NCBI GenBank assembly: GCA_914767715.1
Contig: OU612067.1
Coordinates: forward strand, 19,659,001-19,723,000
Direction: 5' to 3'
Source of the DNA: Membranipora membranacea
Taxonomy: Eukaryota; Bryozoa; Gymnolaemata; Cheilostomatida; Membraniporidae
Length of the DNA: 64,000 bases
Part shown: piece by piece, positions 14,701 through 29,700 of the stretch
How positions within the stretch are numbered: the first letter of the stretch is position 1
How the letters are laid out: every line of letters begins with the position of its first letter
The notes under the pieces: generated by a model
Database searches by the model: none
What the model saw: only the letters and a program-made list of their open reading frames with translations
What the model was told of the DNA's origin: nothing
Position numbers and translations under genes: made by a program

Positions 14701-17700
14701 AAACTTTGTATGCACCCATTTTTTGGGGATACCTGATTCATTATGAGCAGAGGAATTCTCAATGCTCATCGTCTATTTTCTATAGCTGAGGCCATGTGTG
14801 TACCTAGCATTACCGTAGACAACAGGCAGCTGTTTCCTACTAGCTATTGACTAGGCTTTACTATGAACCCAAACCTGAGTCTGATCCTTTGGGCAAAGTT
14901 TCACTGACATCATTTAAAAAAAAGCACGATTCATTGAGTTTACTGTCATACTAAATTAGTGAATTAACAAAAACACTATTGCATTGTGGGATATCATACC
15001 ATCCCTTGATGTGTGGAACTCCTGTATTGTGTTGTGCCAAGTACTTAATATTCAATTTGCTACCTTTCTCTAAATCAAGTGCATAACTACGCTTGTTGTG
15101 TAACAGACTATAAAGGGGGTTGCCCACCTCCCCCTTTTCAAGTCTGAGCTCTTAGGCAGAACAGATAGTAGCTATGTTCATGTCCGTGTGGCTTGTATAT
15201 CTGTTTATTTTCGTTAATGCATGGGTTTTACCTTTTCAGGCGTGTCACTAAGTAAGACAAATATTCTTATCTATCCATTTGTATGAATGTAGTATAGTAG
15301 AACCTTATTAAACCAGGGAGGGTGGGATACCCTCCCACCCTCCCTGATTAAACCTTCTGTCATACTGGTTAGCTATATTAGTATAGAACTGAAGCTGTTA
15401 ATGTGATGGTGCTAAATCAAGCAGTGCTAGATCAAACACCTTGTCTGCACAAAACCATTCTTGTCTATATCTCAATATTAACTACTGCATGTCATATTAA
15501 GTTGGAAAGTTGCATTGTGGGTCTAATTTTAACCATCAAATCTCATAATGTTACAGCTAATATTATACACTACCGAATTGATAGTGCTGTATGTTGGGTA
15601 CTAAGTTAAGCCAAGCGCTATTGCTCCTTTACTTGCTAGGGCCATAAGTAATCCGGTCTCCTAGGGGCTCACGAGTTTAGCTTGTCAGCTTTTTGTGTAC
15701 ACAGATGATAATCACATGCCAACAGGTGGTTATTACCCTTTAATTGTTTTATGAGTAAACAGTGCTCTCAAACTCACCTGTCATAAACTCGGTATAATCA
15801 GGAGCAAGTGGAATTCCCACCAAGCACCTGACTAGCATGTTGTTAGTTGAGGGAATTTGCATGTGCTATCTCATTCTACCTATCCGCTTACTTTGTATCA
15901 TCTCAGACTAGGAATTTTGCATGTGATAGGCTAGCTCGGAAGTTTGGAGTTACCATTAGCTATTTTGCGCGAGCTAATTTATTTGGGGTTTAAGGGAGCA
16001 TGACTTCCACCCCTAACCCAAACACAATGGCTCAGGAATTTGTGCTTGCAGTCACCAGCTAAATTTGGTGCCGATATATATCTACAAATGTAAAAGCCTC
16101 GAAACTGTGACATATTCAGCGTTGTTTTACATATTATTACTAACGCCATGGTTCCATGCCATCTTGTATTGGTTTATTCAACCAGTTCTCTCTATTTAAA
16201 GTAGTATAGACACTGTTGATCAATGGTTATAATATTTTTATTTCAGGGCAATATCTAAAGCGTAAGATTTCAGTTGTTTTTACCTAACATTTTAACCCAA
16301 ATTATTTAAGATATTACACACATTTGTAACTGGCTAATACTATAATTGTCTGTATTGGATAAGTTTTAACCGGTGATGATAACAAAAAATGACTCTGGCA
16401 AAGTTTTCAACGTGACAGGCAGGAAGCCGCCATTTGATTGAAAGTATCGCTAACTGACCAGCTAATAATGAGGTCTGTCAAGCTTCTAGACTTGACAGAA
16501 ATATTTTATAATCATTGTTAGGCTAATGCATGGGGTCAAGTTGAAAATTTTGCAGAAGTCATATTTAGAAGTTATAATATAAAAAATAAAATGCTCCCCC
16601 CATAATATCAATTTTTTAATCACCTCGCAACTTTTATCATAACCAAAGGATGATTTCCATCCCTGCTAAAAGAAGATAACTTCATTACAGCTTAATAATG
16701 AATAATAGTGTCGACCACAAAAACCAGACTTACTGCTTTGCTAACACCCATAATTGAGTTCTCCTTTGATGAAGGATTTGAGAAGAGAAAAATAATGATC
16801 CTATATTGTAGGCTCTACCATAGTGACATTATCTTCTGACAAATTGCACTAATTAGAAATTTAACCTTTTGAAAGTGCCAGATTCTGCTACAAAATCTCA
16901 TGTAGAAAAGTCTTACTCAGAAATTTGTAGGAAAATCAAGAAATAATGTTGCCCTATTATACCTTGCTATCGACTTAAGGTTGCCATCTTCAGCTGAAAA
17001 TTTTGAATCAAAATAATTATTAGTTGTGCATGCAATGTAGAAAGGAAAAATTTAAGTTTTCTACAGCTCATAATCTAACATGTATTCCACTTTGTTTTAG
17101 TGAGAAAACTCGTCTCAAAACACAGGTTAGCTCAATTAAACAGATTGGGGGTGGAACCAACACCCATAAACCCCTAGAGTATGCTAAACGATACATGTTT
17201 AACGCCAGAAGAGGGGACAGACCTGATAAACGTAACGTCGCCATTGTCATCACAGATGGCCAATCACAACTTCCTGACAAAACTGCTGCCGCTGCAAAAG
17301 CTGTGAGTTATTGTGGAAATGAAATGGTTATTCAAATTTTTGGAGATTCTTGCACTAACTGAGCCTTATCTCAAAGGCCCCTTTTTTGTTTTGTTTTTAT
17401 AAAACTAAAGCTAGCTCTAACTGCATCCAATCGTTTAGTCATATATCACTTTTGCCTAGTAGGTATCAACACGAATAAGTGACACACAGATTTTGGATTA
17501 TGACATAGTCACTGTTTGTGAAAGCTCATCGATGAAATCCCCATAATGCAGCTCCCTAAAAACCTCAAATTGAAATACATTACGGGATAATCTTTTCATG
17601 GCTGAGTTCTTGTGGGATGTTGTGTATTAAAAAAATGAGTCGCATCATGTATGTATAGCGTTTAATGTATCTTGGCAGATCAAATACATGTTGTAAAAAT

Positions 17701-20700
17701 GTTCTCTGTAGATTTACAAATAAAAGATGGTTTCGAAAAAACTGTTGAAAAATAAGTATAAGATCTAAAAAATGCCTCATTGTAAAACTTGGCACTCTTA
17801 ACTTCACTTGGCACTTATGGGATACTCTTGATCTAACAGATTGACTATGATCCTTTTGTTGATATTTTTTAGCTTGAAGATGCGGGTACTCTGATGTTTG
17901 CACTCGGAGTCGGACCACAGGCTGATAGAAGTGAACTGATAACCATTGCCGGATCAGAGGATCGAGTCTTCCAGGCTGTCAGCTATGATGAGCTCAACAG
18001 TGTATCCACTGACTTCTCTCGCTCCGTGTTGGGTAGCTGCCCTGCCCGTCAGCGTACTACACCCACCCCTGCCGATCCACTCCCTCCCAGTCCTGTACTG
18101 ACCGGTATGCCTGCGGAACCAGTCGAGGTTGGAAGAAGAATCACCCTTCGTTGTGTCACCGAGACAACTGATCCTGATACGGAGCTTAGCTGGTTTAGGG
18201 ACGGGGTGGAGGTACCCCGCACTACACAGAGGTCCGAGGTAAGAACAGTCGTACAAGTCGTAAATAATGCATTTTAGAGTAATGTGATGATCCTCATGGT
18301 CAGGCATGTTCCAGTGTTAGAATGATAATTATCCTACAATGAAACCCTGCCCTATGTCATATAACGCTGCTATGATCAAGTTGTATATTTTCTTGCAGGG
18401 CAACACGATAGTGAGTGTTTTTACTTTCACCTCCCAGCTCTCGGATGATGGAGATAGATTTGATTGTGTACTCAGACACCCTCGACTACCGGCTGACCTC
18501 AGAGTCTCGGACACCGTTTCAGGTTCGTTGGCGCTCCCAGATATTTATTTTTATCTAAATTTGTGCTGAGCTATGCTATGTAGCCTCCGATATCTTGCAA
18601 TTATGGTTGCAAATAAAATAATATTTGAAACTATAATTGTATGTTATAGGAGCGACTGTGCCTGGAGGCTGTTTTCTAGCCGCCAGGTATTTGTTGTGAC
18701 TCGTATCGTATCGTTTGCCGAGGGTCGGGTTATCCGGCTTCTTGTTAATGCCATCTGATCCACTGAACTATTTCTACAACAATTTCCAATTAACACATGT
18801 CAATGCACTAAAGGATATTTACCTTGATATTTTGTGTTACGGCTCATCTTACTCTAACAAACTATAAAAAAAGCGTAAAAAGTGACACTTTTGCTGATGG
18901 TACATTATACTACGGATCATAATATCATAAACGATATCAAGATGGAATTAAATGAAGATATTATACAACAACTGTATGATGGTGTTGATGAGGTACTGAA
19001 ATTTAACGTTAGGTGATATTGGAATGCTGATATCATAATTACTATTTTCAGAGTTCAGGGAGTTACAAAAACAGCTCAGGGTCAATTTATCGTTTGTACT
19101 AAAAATAGATGAAGTAACAACTGGAACCATTGCGTAATGTACACTCAGCATCAAAAAATGCCACTCGTGTAACATATGGGCCGACAATATTTAAGTACCT
19201 AGTCCAGATACATTTGATGACAGCCACTAAGCAAAATATTTACAAATTAACGCCATATAACTTAATATGTAAAGTAAGGTTTTTATGACTGGATGATATA
19301 CAATTAAATCGCTCTCTACCCTCAACAGGATTTCAATATTTAAAACACACAGCATTCTGTGTTTATATCCTATTTATTCGGTCAGTTGACAGCCGTTCTC
19401 ACCCGACAAAGCTATCTGATTTCTGATATGCTTTCAGTCCAAAAGCCAAAATACTTAAATTGCCCTGGTGTTACAAATGCAGATATGTCAGCATAAAATT
19501 TTGTTGCTATAAAGCAGAATTTCTATATTGTATTATATTTGTGTTTTGTTTCTTTATTATAACCCAATTTAGCTTGGGTCCCTAGGCTGGTTTTAGCATA
19601 GGGAAGGTAGCAAAACCTACATTCAACCATCATGGCAGTTAGGATACGCAGGCTAAACGAAATCACACATCTCGCTTTCTCATCACCATGCTAACATATA
19701 CAATATAATATTTCTTCTAGTATTAATTATACCAAGTCCACCTCAGATAACCTACGACCCCAGCAGCGAGGTGTACGATGGTACTATGGTATCAATAGTC
19801 TGTACCACCCAGACTGCAGACCCAGACAACACTGACCTAGTGTGGCTTCAGGGAGGGTCTAAGGTGGAAGGCAGCATCGAGAAGCGTGGCGGCAAACTGT
19901 CCAACACTCTGCTGATTCCCGCCGTGCTCGGTGATACGGCAGAGAGATATGAGTGTCACGTTCTCCACCGCAATCTACCTGAACCACTTGTCGCTTACGC
20001 CTCACTCACTGGTAGAGTTAATATTGTGTCTTGACACCTTCGGTGTAGACCAGGTTTGTTCCCTTCGCCTGTATTCGAAGTTGCTCCCGATCCGCTGGTC
20101 ACGCCGCAGGTGGAAGAGAACAACTGCAATGCAGGCAATTGGATTAAACTTGATCTACCTCCAGTGTAACCGATATTTATATAATAACCTTGCTTATCAT
20201 TTCAGCACCTTTCGAAACTTGCCTATATCATGAGTAAGATTAGGCGAGGATAGCAGAACACCTGATTTTTTGGGCCCTGAGATTTAACATATTTAGTGAA
20301 AGCTATCTCTGGTGTTTGCCATTTTAGCTCATAATTTATGACAAACAATGGATTTGTGTATATGATATATTCATGACTGTGGTAAAACAGCGATCTAAGC
20401 TATCTTCTGAGAGCATCATTTAAAAACAATGGTCAATAAGCAAAGAAAGTATTTGTACATTGTTTTACAACCTTCTAATCCCTCAGCTTTCTTTAATCCC
20501 TAATCCAACTTTGTGGAGAGTTTAGTTTAAGCGCTAAACTTTGTCGAGATAACTGGTAGTAGCATTTCATCAAGGAGTACTCCTTGATTTCATTATCAAC
20601 CACTTTCCCATCAAGGGTGCGGTAAGTGTTTGATAATGAAATGCTACTACCAGCTTTCCTGACACGCGGTTAAACTATGGAGAGATTCAAAAACCTGGAT

Positions 20701-23700
20701 ATTCCATTTTAAACTATATTGATCATGTGATTGTCATGCAGTGTTGGATTTACCTGGACCTCCAGTAATCACAGCTAGCCCAGAGGGCCCAGTAAGGAGC
20801 GGTAGTCGGGTATCCCTCACTTGTATCAGCGAGGGAACAGATAGGAACACTAAGCTATACTGGTACAGAGACGGAGGGTGAGTTTTACTTTTTGGTTCCT
20901 GAGCTATATATTTCATTTGTATTTTATATATATATATATATTATCAGTGTAAAATTTTTATCACGTTGTCATGATAATGTGTACAGTATCATGACAAGGA
21001 TGATAAAAATTGTATGCTGATATATAACAGCTCACAATTAGGTCTTAACATTAAAATTCTGTTGTAAAAAGCTATATTGACGCTTGCTCATGCGACAATG
21101 AATCCAATACTGTACCAATTTGGTGTTGTAAACCTCCCAATTTGTCCAGCCTTCATACATATAAAAACAGGCTGTTCATCCAGAACAGGCAAAGGAGATT
21201 CCACATACTTGCAGATAGTGTAAACTTCTACTCAATCTTCTAAAAGTTCATTGGGCCTGACAAGACCTATTTCCTAAAATTTAAGATGTTCAAAATACTA
21301 CTGGTGCTTCATTTTTGGATAAATCCTGCACGGTATTTAAATTATTCTGGCAACAATTATGGGTTGATTTTTTTTAACACTTGCATTGAAAGTTTCATCT
21401 GCAACATTCCAAGCTCGTCAAAAGTCTTAGTGCTGTATATTTGAATTCTGTCAGGTGCTTTGGAGCGCCCCAGATATTTTGATGCTATTGCTTTTCAATA
21501 TGTTACCTACTGTTAGTAACTTACCCCTATAAAAACGGCAGCAACTCTGCATATTATCGCTTCAAATACTACGAGTACTAGAAGTCAGGTGTTAGGCTTG
21601 ACCTAATATAATTAAGCAACTGAGATTTGAACTTTATAGCTGTGAATGCATGTTTGATAAGGGAATTCAGGGTACTCTCACTGGTTTGAGTGATCCAAAC
21701 AACAACACAAATGTCAGGAAACATGACATGTGCTATTCCTGCTACTGTTAAAAATATTAAAGAGCTGTGAAAAAGATTGACTGGACAACTGCCGCAAACA
21801 TTTTGCTGTTGTCAATCAAGCAGCATTCTCTTCTATTTTCTGAAAAATTCCCTTTCTCTTGGCATTAAAGGGGCAACAATAATGAGCTTTGTAGCTGTGA
21901 GTACATTTTCACAAGTTTGGGATGCTTGAAGGTTGTGAAAGGCCGCCATTCAGTTATTTCCCCAGTCTGATTTTAGAGCATTGTTATCAGAGGGTAGTTC
22001 CAGTAGTGTATTTGAAATTTTTCATTTGTGTTGAATTGAGACAGCTATGCTCTTGCCGAAACTTATGCAGCTTCATAAAAAGTGCACCACTTGGTGAGAT
22101 CATGATCTTAACCCTTTGACAGAATTTGAATAAAGTTGTGTTTCAACAATTCATACACTAATGAATATACTCTATATGTTGGTCCCAAACGGATATTTTT
22201 GGAAGAATTTATAACAGGGTACGCAAATAATATCTAGATCAGGTAAATTATAAATGATATCTCTGTTTTAGCTGGGAATTCCAGACAATTGCATTGTGGG
22301 ATACCTACTACCATGTCTTACTTTGTATGGCATCTGAATCCTCAATGAAAAGTAGCGACCACCATTTTCAGACACTTACAACACAATCATTTATATTTGA
22401 CAGTGTGGTCGACAGCACCTACTCCATAGTTGGTGGAGTCGTACAGAACGAGATCTCAGTGACGGCCACTACAGAGAAGGAGTTCGAGTGTAGAGTAACA
22501 CATCGCAGGCTAGAAGATGATCTCGCTGCTATCCATACTATTCAAGGTATAAGAAAGCTATGTAATAAAAGATGTTTTTGTACTAGTGCTTTAACTAGAT
22601 CAAGTTTTATCCTGTTTGCCTGCATGTGGGGAAAAACTCCTATGCGCCTTATCAGTAGTGGGGAGGTGATTCCGAGTGCAGGCAAACTGGATCGAAATAA
22701 ATCTATGCTTTGACAAGCTAACTAATGGATGCATTGGCATGCACACACTAAATATGAATAAAGTGTAAGAAAGAAATAAACCAAGCTTCAACTGGTGAAT
22801 ATTTACTATTCTACTGTTAAAACTGCAATACCTTCCTGTGAATAAATGTAAATTTACAAGCTGTGTAAAGAGCATTGCTACAAAACCCTTCAAAGTCTCT
22901 TCGAAGGAAGATCTCACAGTTATCGGTGCATTTTTCACATCATTCGAACAAGAAATATTAGTAACTGAAATTTTGATTTTAAATCTATCTAGTAAATTGA
23001 ATCTTATTTTTTTTTGTATTGAGCCCTGGTTTGTCTATGCTGTTAGATGGGTTTCAGACTTTTACAATGATTAGTATGAACAATTTTATATTCTCATTCT
23101 ATTCTGATTTATTTTACAGTTTACATATTGCCGAACCCTCCCACCATCAAATCTCCGGAGCAGATCATTGCCCCGGACTCCTCTGTCACTCTGGAGTGTA
23201 GCGCTACTAACGCTGACGGTAACACTGAACTACTCTGGGTCGACAACAGAGGAAGAGAGATCGACAGGTTTGTGTTATACCAATGATACTTTCGGATGCA
23301 ACTTAAATTTTCATTAGGGACAACTCCAAACAGAGGCTGTAAACTTGTGTATCATAGAGTTACTATATAATATCTCTATGTTGTGTTTCTTTTTTATTTG
23401 GTTCCTGCATTCAGTAGTTATTGAAATTCAGATATGAATTAACAACTAAAAATTGAAACCAAATTAAATTTGAAAAAATAAAGATTTTTGCAGTTTTCAG
23501 ATCAAACATAACCACTCAGGAATACCAATGAAGGGAAATTTAATAAGCTTGAAGAATATGATAATGGGAGTTTTTAAAGCCGTTTTGTTGGGCGCTAAGA
23601 ATCCATACTACCATGACCCAGATATGTCATATTTTTTTCTACTCTGGTTACATCCACCTGATTCCAGTCATCGTTCTGATTGTTTGGAAACAAAGATGAA

Positions 23701-26700
23701 TAAGTATTATTTTGTGGCGCATGACACAGTTTTTAGAGACAGTATATCATTATCTTTGGTCTCTATTCACAAATACACTCTCTAGTCAATATATATAAAT
23801 ATATACATAATTTCTGGCAACTTTATACACCTGAGGAAAAATATTAGCTAGAGTTTGTTTTATATAATTTTGGGAATTACTTAATGTTAGCTAGCACCAA
23901 TTAGCGCTAGCTAACATTATAGCGCTAGCTAAGGCGAGAGTTTATGGCTTGCCAAGTTTCATACAACCCTTTGCTTCTTCAAGTCAAGTCTGTGCAAAAT
24001 GGGGAACTTTTCTTTATGCGAATACATTATTCTTCTAGGCCTAGGGAATTATAAACTTCATATAGTGATGTAGTAACAACAAACCATATAATCTGGGAAC
24101 TATGTAAGATCATCTATCTATATCATATTTTATATATTATTCCAGAATTTATCAATTATATCATAAATATTGATTTTACAGAACATACATTTTGACTGGA
24201 TCCATAATTTCCAACGAGCACACCTTCTCATCTTATTCTGAAGTTCAAGGTCACAAATGTATCGTTAGACATATATATCTACCTAATGACAGAGAGGCGA
24301 TACCCCCAGGTAAGAAAAGTGAGCCTGAGACAACTACCGTAGGTAGATAAGACTACTACCACATATAATCAATAATACTGTGTGTAAGTGTATTTGATAG
24401 TGACACTTTCTTAAAGGACATGCTTACACTGACATAGAGATTACACTATTAACATGTGCTTACACTGACATAAAGATTACACTATTAACATGTGTATCTC
24501 TGATTGTTGGAGTCAATTTAGTAGCAGTACCTAACACGTACCCACCCCTAATTAATAAAATTGAACACCCGTTGTCACACCAAATTCTCTCTGATGATAC
24601 ACTTGCTAAATGAATTAGTTCACTCTCCATCGATCAGGGATATACATACAACAGTATATCACGTGATCACGTGGGACATGCTTGTCTGTATCTCTGCATG
24701 TCTGTCTGGGATATGACATCTCATATCGCTTTCAGGTTTCATATGGCTGTTTGTACTAAGCGTTACAGTTGCACATCATATATCATGACTGCACTCATTT
24801 TGGAATTGATAGCTTTTTACCCTAAAGCTACTGGTCCATAAATATCTGCTATCTAAGAGTTTTGGATATCAAATTTTGTTAGAAAATGATCCACAAACAT
24901 TTTCTTTTTGTATTTATTTGTATCTTCCAGCGTTATTTTACTGTTATTTCAATTATTGACATCTCAGTAAAGGTGCATAAGTATAAATTTTGGCATGAGG
25001 TTAAACATGTTTGGTATGAAACTTGTGCCTAAGTTGCAAATTACACAAACATTTGCTGCGTCTACCGTTCAACATCACTGTTCTACCCATTGAAGATTTT
25101 CATCAAAACAAGTCACTATCCAGCTTATCCAATACCATGGCTTCATGATACAACTTAGCGATTTTTCAATGCAGCTCAGACTCCTTTTTTTTAACACTTA
25201 TCAGAGGATGGATATTAGGATTTAGGCAATAAGCAAACATCAAACTTCAAACTAATTGTGCACAAGATCCATGGCCATGACCAAATGATTATCATTATAA
25301 GCTTAACTTCATCTTATAGGAAATAATTCGATTGTGATTTTTAAAGATTATTTCTTAACCATTGTTGTATTCTGGTAGCCGATCTTTTACCAGTGCCAAA
25401 ACTAGAACAACTAGATACCATGATAGTTTTATACCAACAAGTATTCGATTCTTAAATGAGCCACCATCAGTCACTTAATTTTGCTCCACCCTTCAAGAAA
25501 GCAACCAGTAAAATATTTCCTTCTCTTCTATTTTCAGTAATCAGACCACCGGTGGTGCTGCCCGGCCCGCCGGAGATTAACGATGGCCGACAGATAGAGA
25601 GAGTAGTTAGCGGGACTTCTGTGGATCTGGTCTGTAAGTCATTTGGTACATCTAGAGACACACAGGTCGTCTGGTACAAGGTGGGCAGAAACACTCCTGT
25701 GGATAGAACTCATGAAGCTCAGGTAAGGAACTATTTGGATAAAATTTAATAACTTAATCAGTCCGCAATCAACTAACCGAGATACACATCATGCATACTC
25801 ATTGGGACCAAGCAGATCACCCCTTTTTCTGTAACAATGGTTAAATGCCTTTTTTCACCAAAACAAAACTCTGATGTTAACAAAAGTCATCGGAGGCCAA
25901 AACTTCTTGGTTAGGTCTCACATTATAATGGCGCCAATGTTTAATGTTTCATGTCCAATATTCAACATTCAATAGTCAACAAATCCTTACTACCTTTGAC
26001 ATGTCTGCCAGTTTCCATTACATCTTGCAATCCATTTTTGTCAGGAAGGATATCCATCTGTAGCCACTTGGTAGGCCCAAACTTTCTTCAGTAAATTGTG
26101 CAATCACCATAAAAGCTAGGAGTTGTCTCATTTCGTTATGTGAGCAGACAAGTACACTTTTGTGTATTTATATATTTATAGGGTGAATACATAGTGAATA
26201 GAATGACAGTTGAAGCTAGAGCCGAGGACCTATATGAATGTAGAGTGATGCATCCACAGCTGCCTGAAGATTTAACCTCTGTTGCTACCCTCACCGTAAT
26301 CAGTATGTATATGTACACATTGTCATAGCAGTTAAATTGTATCTGACAATTCTTTTTTGCTTTTTATCAGATAGACATCTAGTCATAAACGGAAGTTACT
26401 GGGGACTGTCGCTGCACACAGCATAAACGCATCAAACGAACTGAAAATTTTAAATAACCTTGACATAATTCTCAGCGGAAATCTGTTTACTTGTCTCTTA
26501 TTACAAAAAACTGATCAATGTCACTGTTAAAGAAGTGAAAACTGTGTTAATATAAACAACATATTTTCAGATGAGCCTGGACCTCCAAGGATAAGTGGTA
26601 TATCCCAGAGCCAATATGAGATAGGAGACAGTGTGACAGCCGTGTGCAGGTCTGAAGGTACCTCTCCCGATACTCAGCTAGTCTGGTATGTGGATGGCAG

Positions 26701-29700
26701 GCCTGTAGACAGATCATATGCGGTATCCAGGGGTTATGTTGAGAATGAGTACAGATTTGCAGTGACAAGCACCCCTATCCAGCCGGAATGTAGACTTGTG
26801 TTTCCACCAACTGGCAAAACTGAGTCTGCATATGCTGTATACACCGTGGAAGGTTAGTGTGATAATTTGGTAATGCTTTTGAAACTCTTTAAAAACCAAG
26901 CAAGCTTTTTCTTATGTCAGGTCTTTTTCATTTAGATACCAAATGAAATTCTAACCAAACAATACTTTGTAATTCTTCAACGAAGCTGAAGCTTTGATTT
27001 TCGAATTTAACAATATGAACCTCTTAAATGCTTCTTCTATGCTACCACTTTTACTATTTTCCTTTTAACTGTTTTCCTAGGCATGAAAAGATCTTTGATG
27101 GCATGCTAACAAAGTTCCCACAATGCACAACTTCATCCTGGAACTTCCATCCATGGGAATTCCAGGATACTGCATTGTGGGTAAATCTTGAACTTATGAG
27201 CTGTTTTGTCTACAAATTCTCTGCTTCTCCCGCCTTTCAGCTTTACCAGGTCCACCTGTCATAACTGGCAACACTGGCAGGCCGGTTAGCCTTGGCTCAA
27301 CACTTAACCTAATTTGCACTGCTAACGGCACATCATCGGACATCCGCCTAACGTGGGAGAGGGATGGCAATTTGATAGATATCGACTATAGGCGACTTGG
27401 AAATCAGATTGTGAATGAATATAGCATAAAAGGGCACACTGGTGCAGATGTCAACATGACATGCCGTATGGAATTTTCACCCGCCAAACTAGAACTGACT
27501 GACAGTACCTTAGTGAAAATGCAAGGTGAAGGCTCCATCTTTCTTCCAAAACAACTATTCTACGCTTGCTAATACTGTATTTTGCCAACTTGTGTTTTCC
27601 ATAATTGACTTGGTTGTGGAACACAATTCATCAAAGACTCTGCTTCTTTATGTGGCGAACACATTTCATGCACACATATTTTCCGTAATTGACTTAGTTG
27701 AGAAAGGCCTTTTGTCAAAAACTCTACTTCTTAATGCAGCTAACACATTTCATGCACGCTTTATCTTGCTAAACAAAGTAACTGAAATGTTATATTTCAA
27801 GCTTCTCTAACGTTCACCATAATTCTAACAGGAGATCCCGCTGCACCCGAGATAACAGGTGTGCCTGCTGATGCGGTCGAACCTGGTAAGGTTGTCACTC
27901 TCCAGTGTCGATCTCTGGGTACCTCCTCAAAAACAAAGCTTATCTGGTACAAGAACGGTAGAGAGATCGGCACAAGGTCATATAGAGTTGAGGGTGACTA
28001 TGTGGTCACTTCTCTTACCTATACAACGCGCCAAGGTGATATCGAACCTATAGAGTGTCGACTGGAGTTCCAGCCTTCTAACCTCAGACTGTCAGACTAT
28101 GCTAACATTGTACTCATAGGTATGGTGCTAACTTTACTGTTCATTTCCTGTTTCTCTCTGTGAACTAAAACCTAACACTTTTTTCTTGACTTTGTAATTT
28201 TTTATCTTTTCGGATTTGCCTTACCCAAGTTTCTCAAACATACCCAGATGGCTTAAAGTTAGAGTGCTCTTGCTATGAAATACCATGTGATTTACCTATG
28301 TTGCAATAGTATGAACTTTACAACCACCCTTCAGGTAGTCTATTAACTACAATCGATGCTTTTATAGAAGCTCCAATATTTCAATTTAGATAGATAGCAG
28401 TAGCAGCTTTTCACCCCCTGCTTTATTGTAGGCATACCAGGCACCCCTGAGATTGTCGGCACACCCATCGTACCAGTTAGCCCTGGTTCTGTGGTGCAGC
28501 TTGTCTGCCGATCTTACGGCACGTCCAAAGACACAGCCCTAGTGTGGTATAGGGATGGCAAGGTTATTGATCGCAGCTACTACATCACTGAAGACTATGT
28601 GATGAATATCTATGAGCTCGCTGCGAGCGATGTCGGCTCCTACAACCTTGAGTGTCGACTTAATTTCCCTCCAATGGATCTCGAGTACCAAATAGAAACA
28701 GTAGTACGGGTTCAAGGTATTGACTATGCAGAAACATCATCAGCATAAAATTAAATTATTTTGGCTAGCAGACTAGGTATTCAATGGCACATGCGTGCTA
28801 ATTCAAAACACCAGGATCTTATCCATTGCGTCTAGCAATTTATTCTGAATATCAGTTTGCAGAAGGAGGCTCCCCCTCAATTAGTTAGGCTTGGCGATCG
28901 TTTTTAGGGTTGTGGAAAGAACCTGCCTACCTTGATGCTTTGTCGTACCTATTACAATGATCATTATACCGCTAAAATTATACCATGCTTCTCAAACTGA
29001 TACAATATCACTTGCAACAGCAATTCAAATGCCTTTAGATTAAAAACAGAGATTTGCTTTACTTTATCCATAATAATTATTCATCGCTTTATATAGACAT
29101 GCTTTTAGTTTAGATGACCCATTTTCTGTAGACTCAACGCCTGGTGATCCAGTAATCATTCCAAAACCTGATGAGCCTCAGCTCCCAGGTAGCAACTACA
29201 CATTATTCTGTCGCTCTGAGGGTGACTCAGCCGCCACCCGACTTGTCTGGTACAATGGAAACCAGCCTGTAGATGACAGCTATCAGATTGAAAGTGGTTA
29301 TATTGTGAACCAGTATGATGTTTCGTTGCCTGCTGCTGATGCGGTTAGACTAGAATGCAGACTTGTGTATCCACCAACAGGACTGGCAGTGTCCGATTTT
29401 GTAACCATCCCTATTGCAGGTACATTTTCCCTCCCTGGGATGATTCATTTACATTCAGATTCCTTACCACTTATCGCTTTGTGATGTAGTTTGCTTACAA
29501 CTCTTGTCTATAATTAAATTTTCAATTTCAGACTCTTTTTAGTATACAACCCAAACTTTCATAATCGATAGTATCTTGTAACAGACCATTGTCACCATAT
29601 GCTGGACCTTATTGCCATACATTTCAATGCAATGTAGAACCAAAATCTGCCTCCTTATGTCTAAGTAACGAAACATGCTACTATACATAATGTTCAACCA

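Noticed and set aside
17580-17918. Minus-strand ORF of 112 codons
   Set aside because: Overlaps the antisense of the vWA1 third exon and its intron; composition looks random.
18650-18686. Possible microexon (37 nt) between Ig1 and Ig2
   Set aside because: Length is not a multiple of three, and the donor (gtattt) is weak; inclusion would break the frame.
22294-22713. Plus-strand ORF of 139 codons as a single gene
   Set aside because: Only 22404-22546 is coding (second half of Ig3); the rest is intron read-through and MITE sequence.
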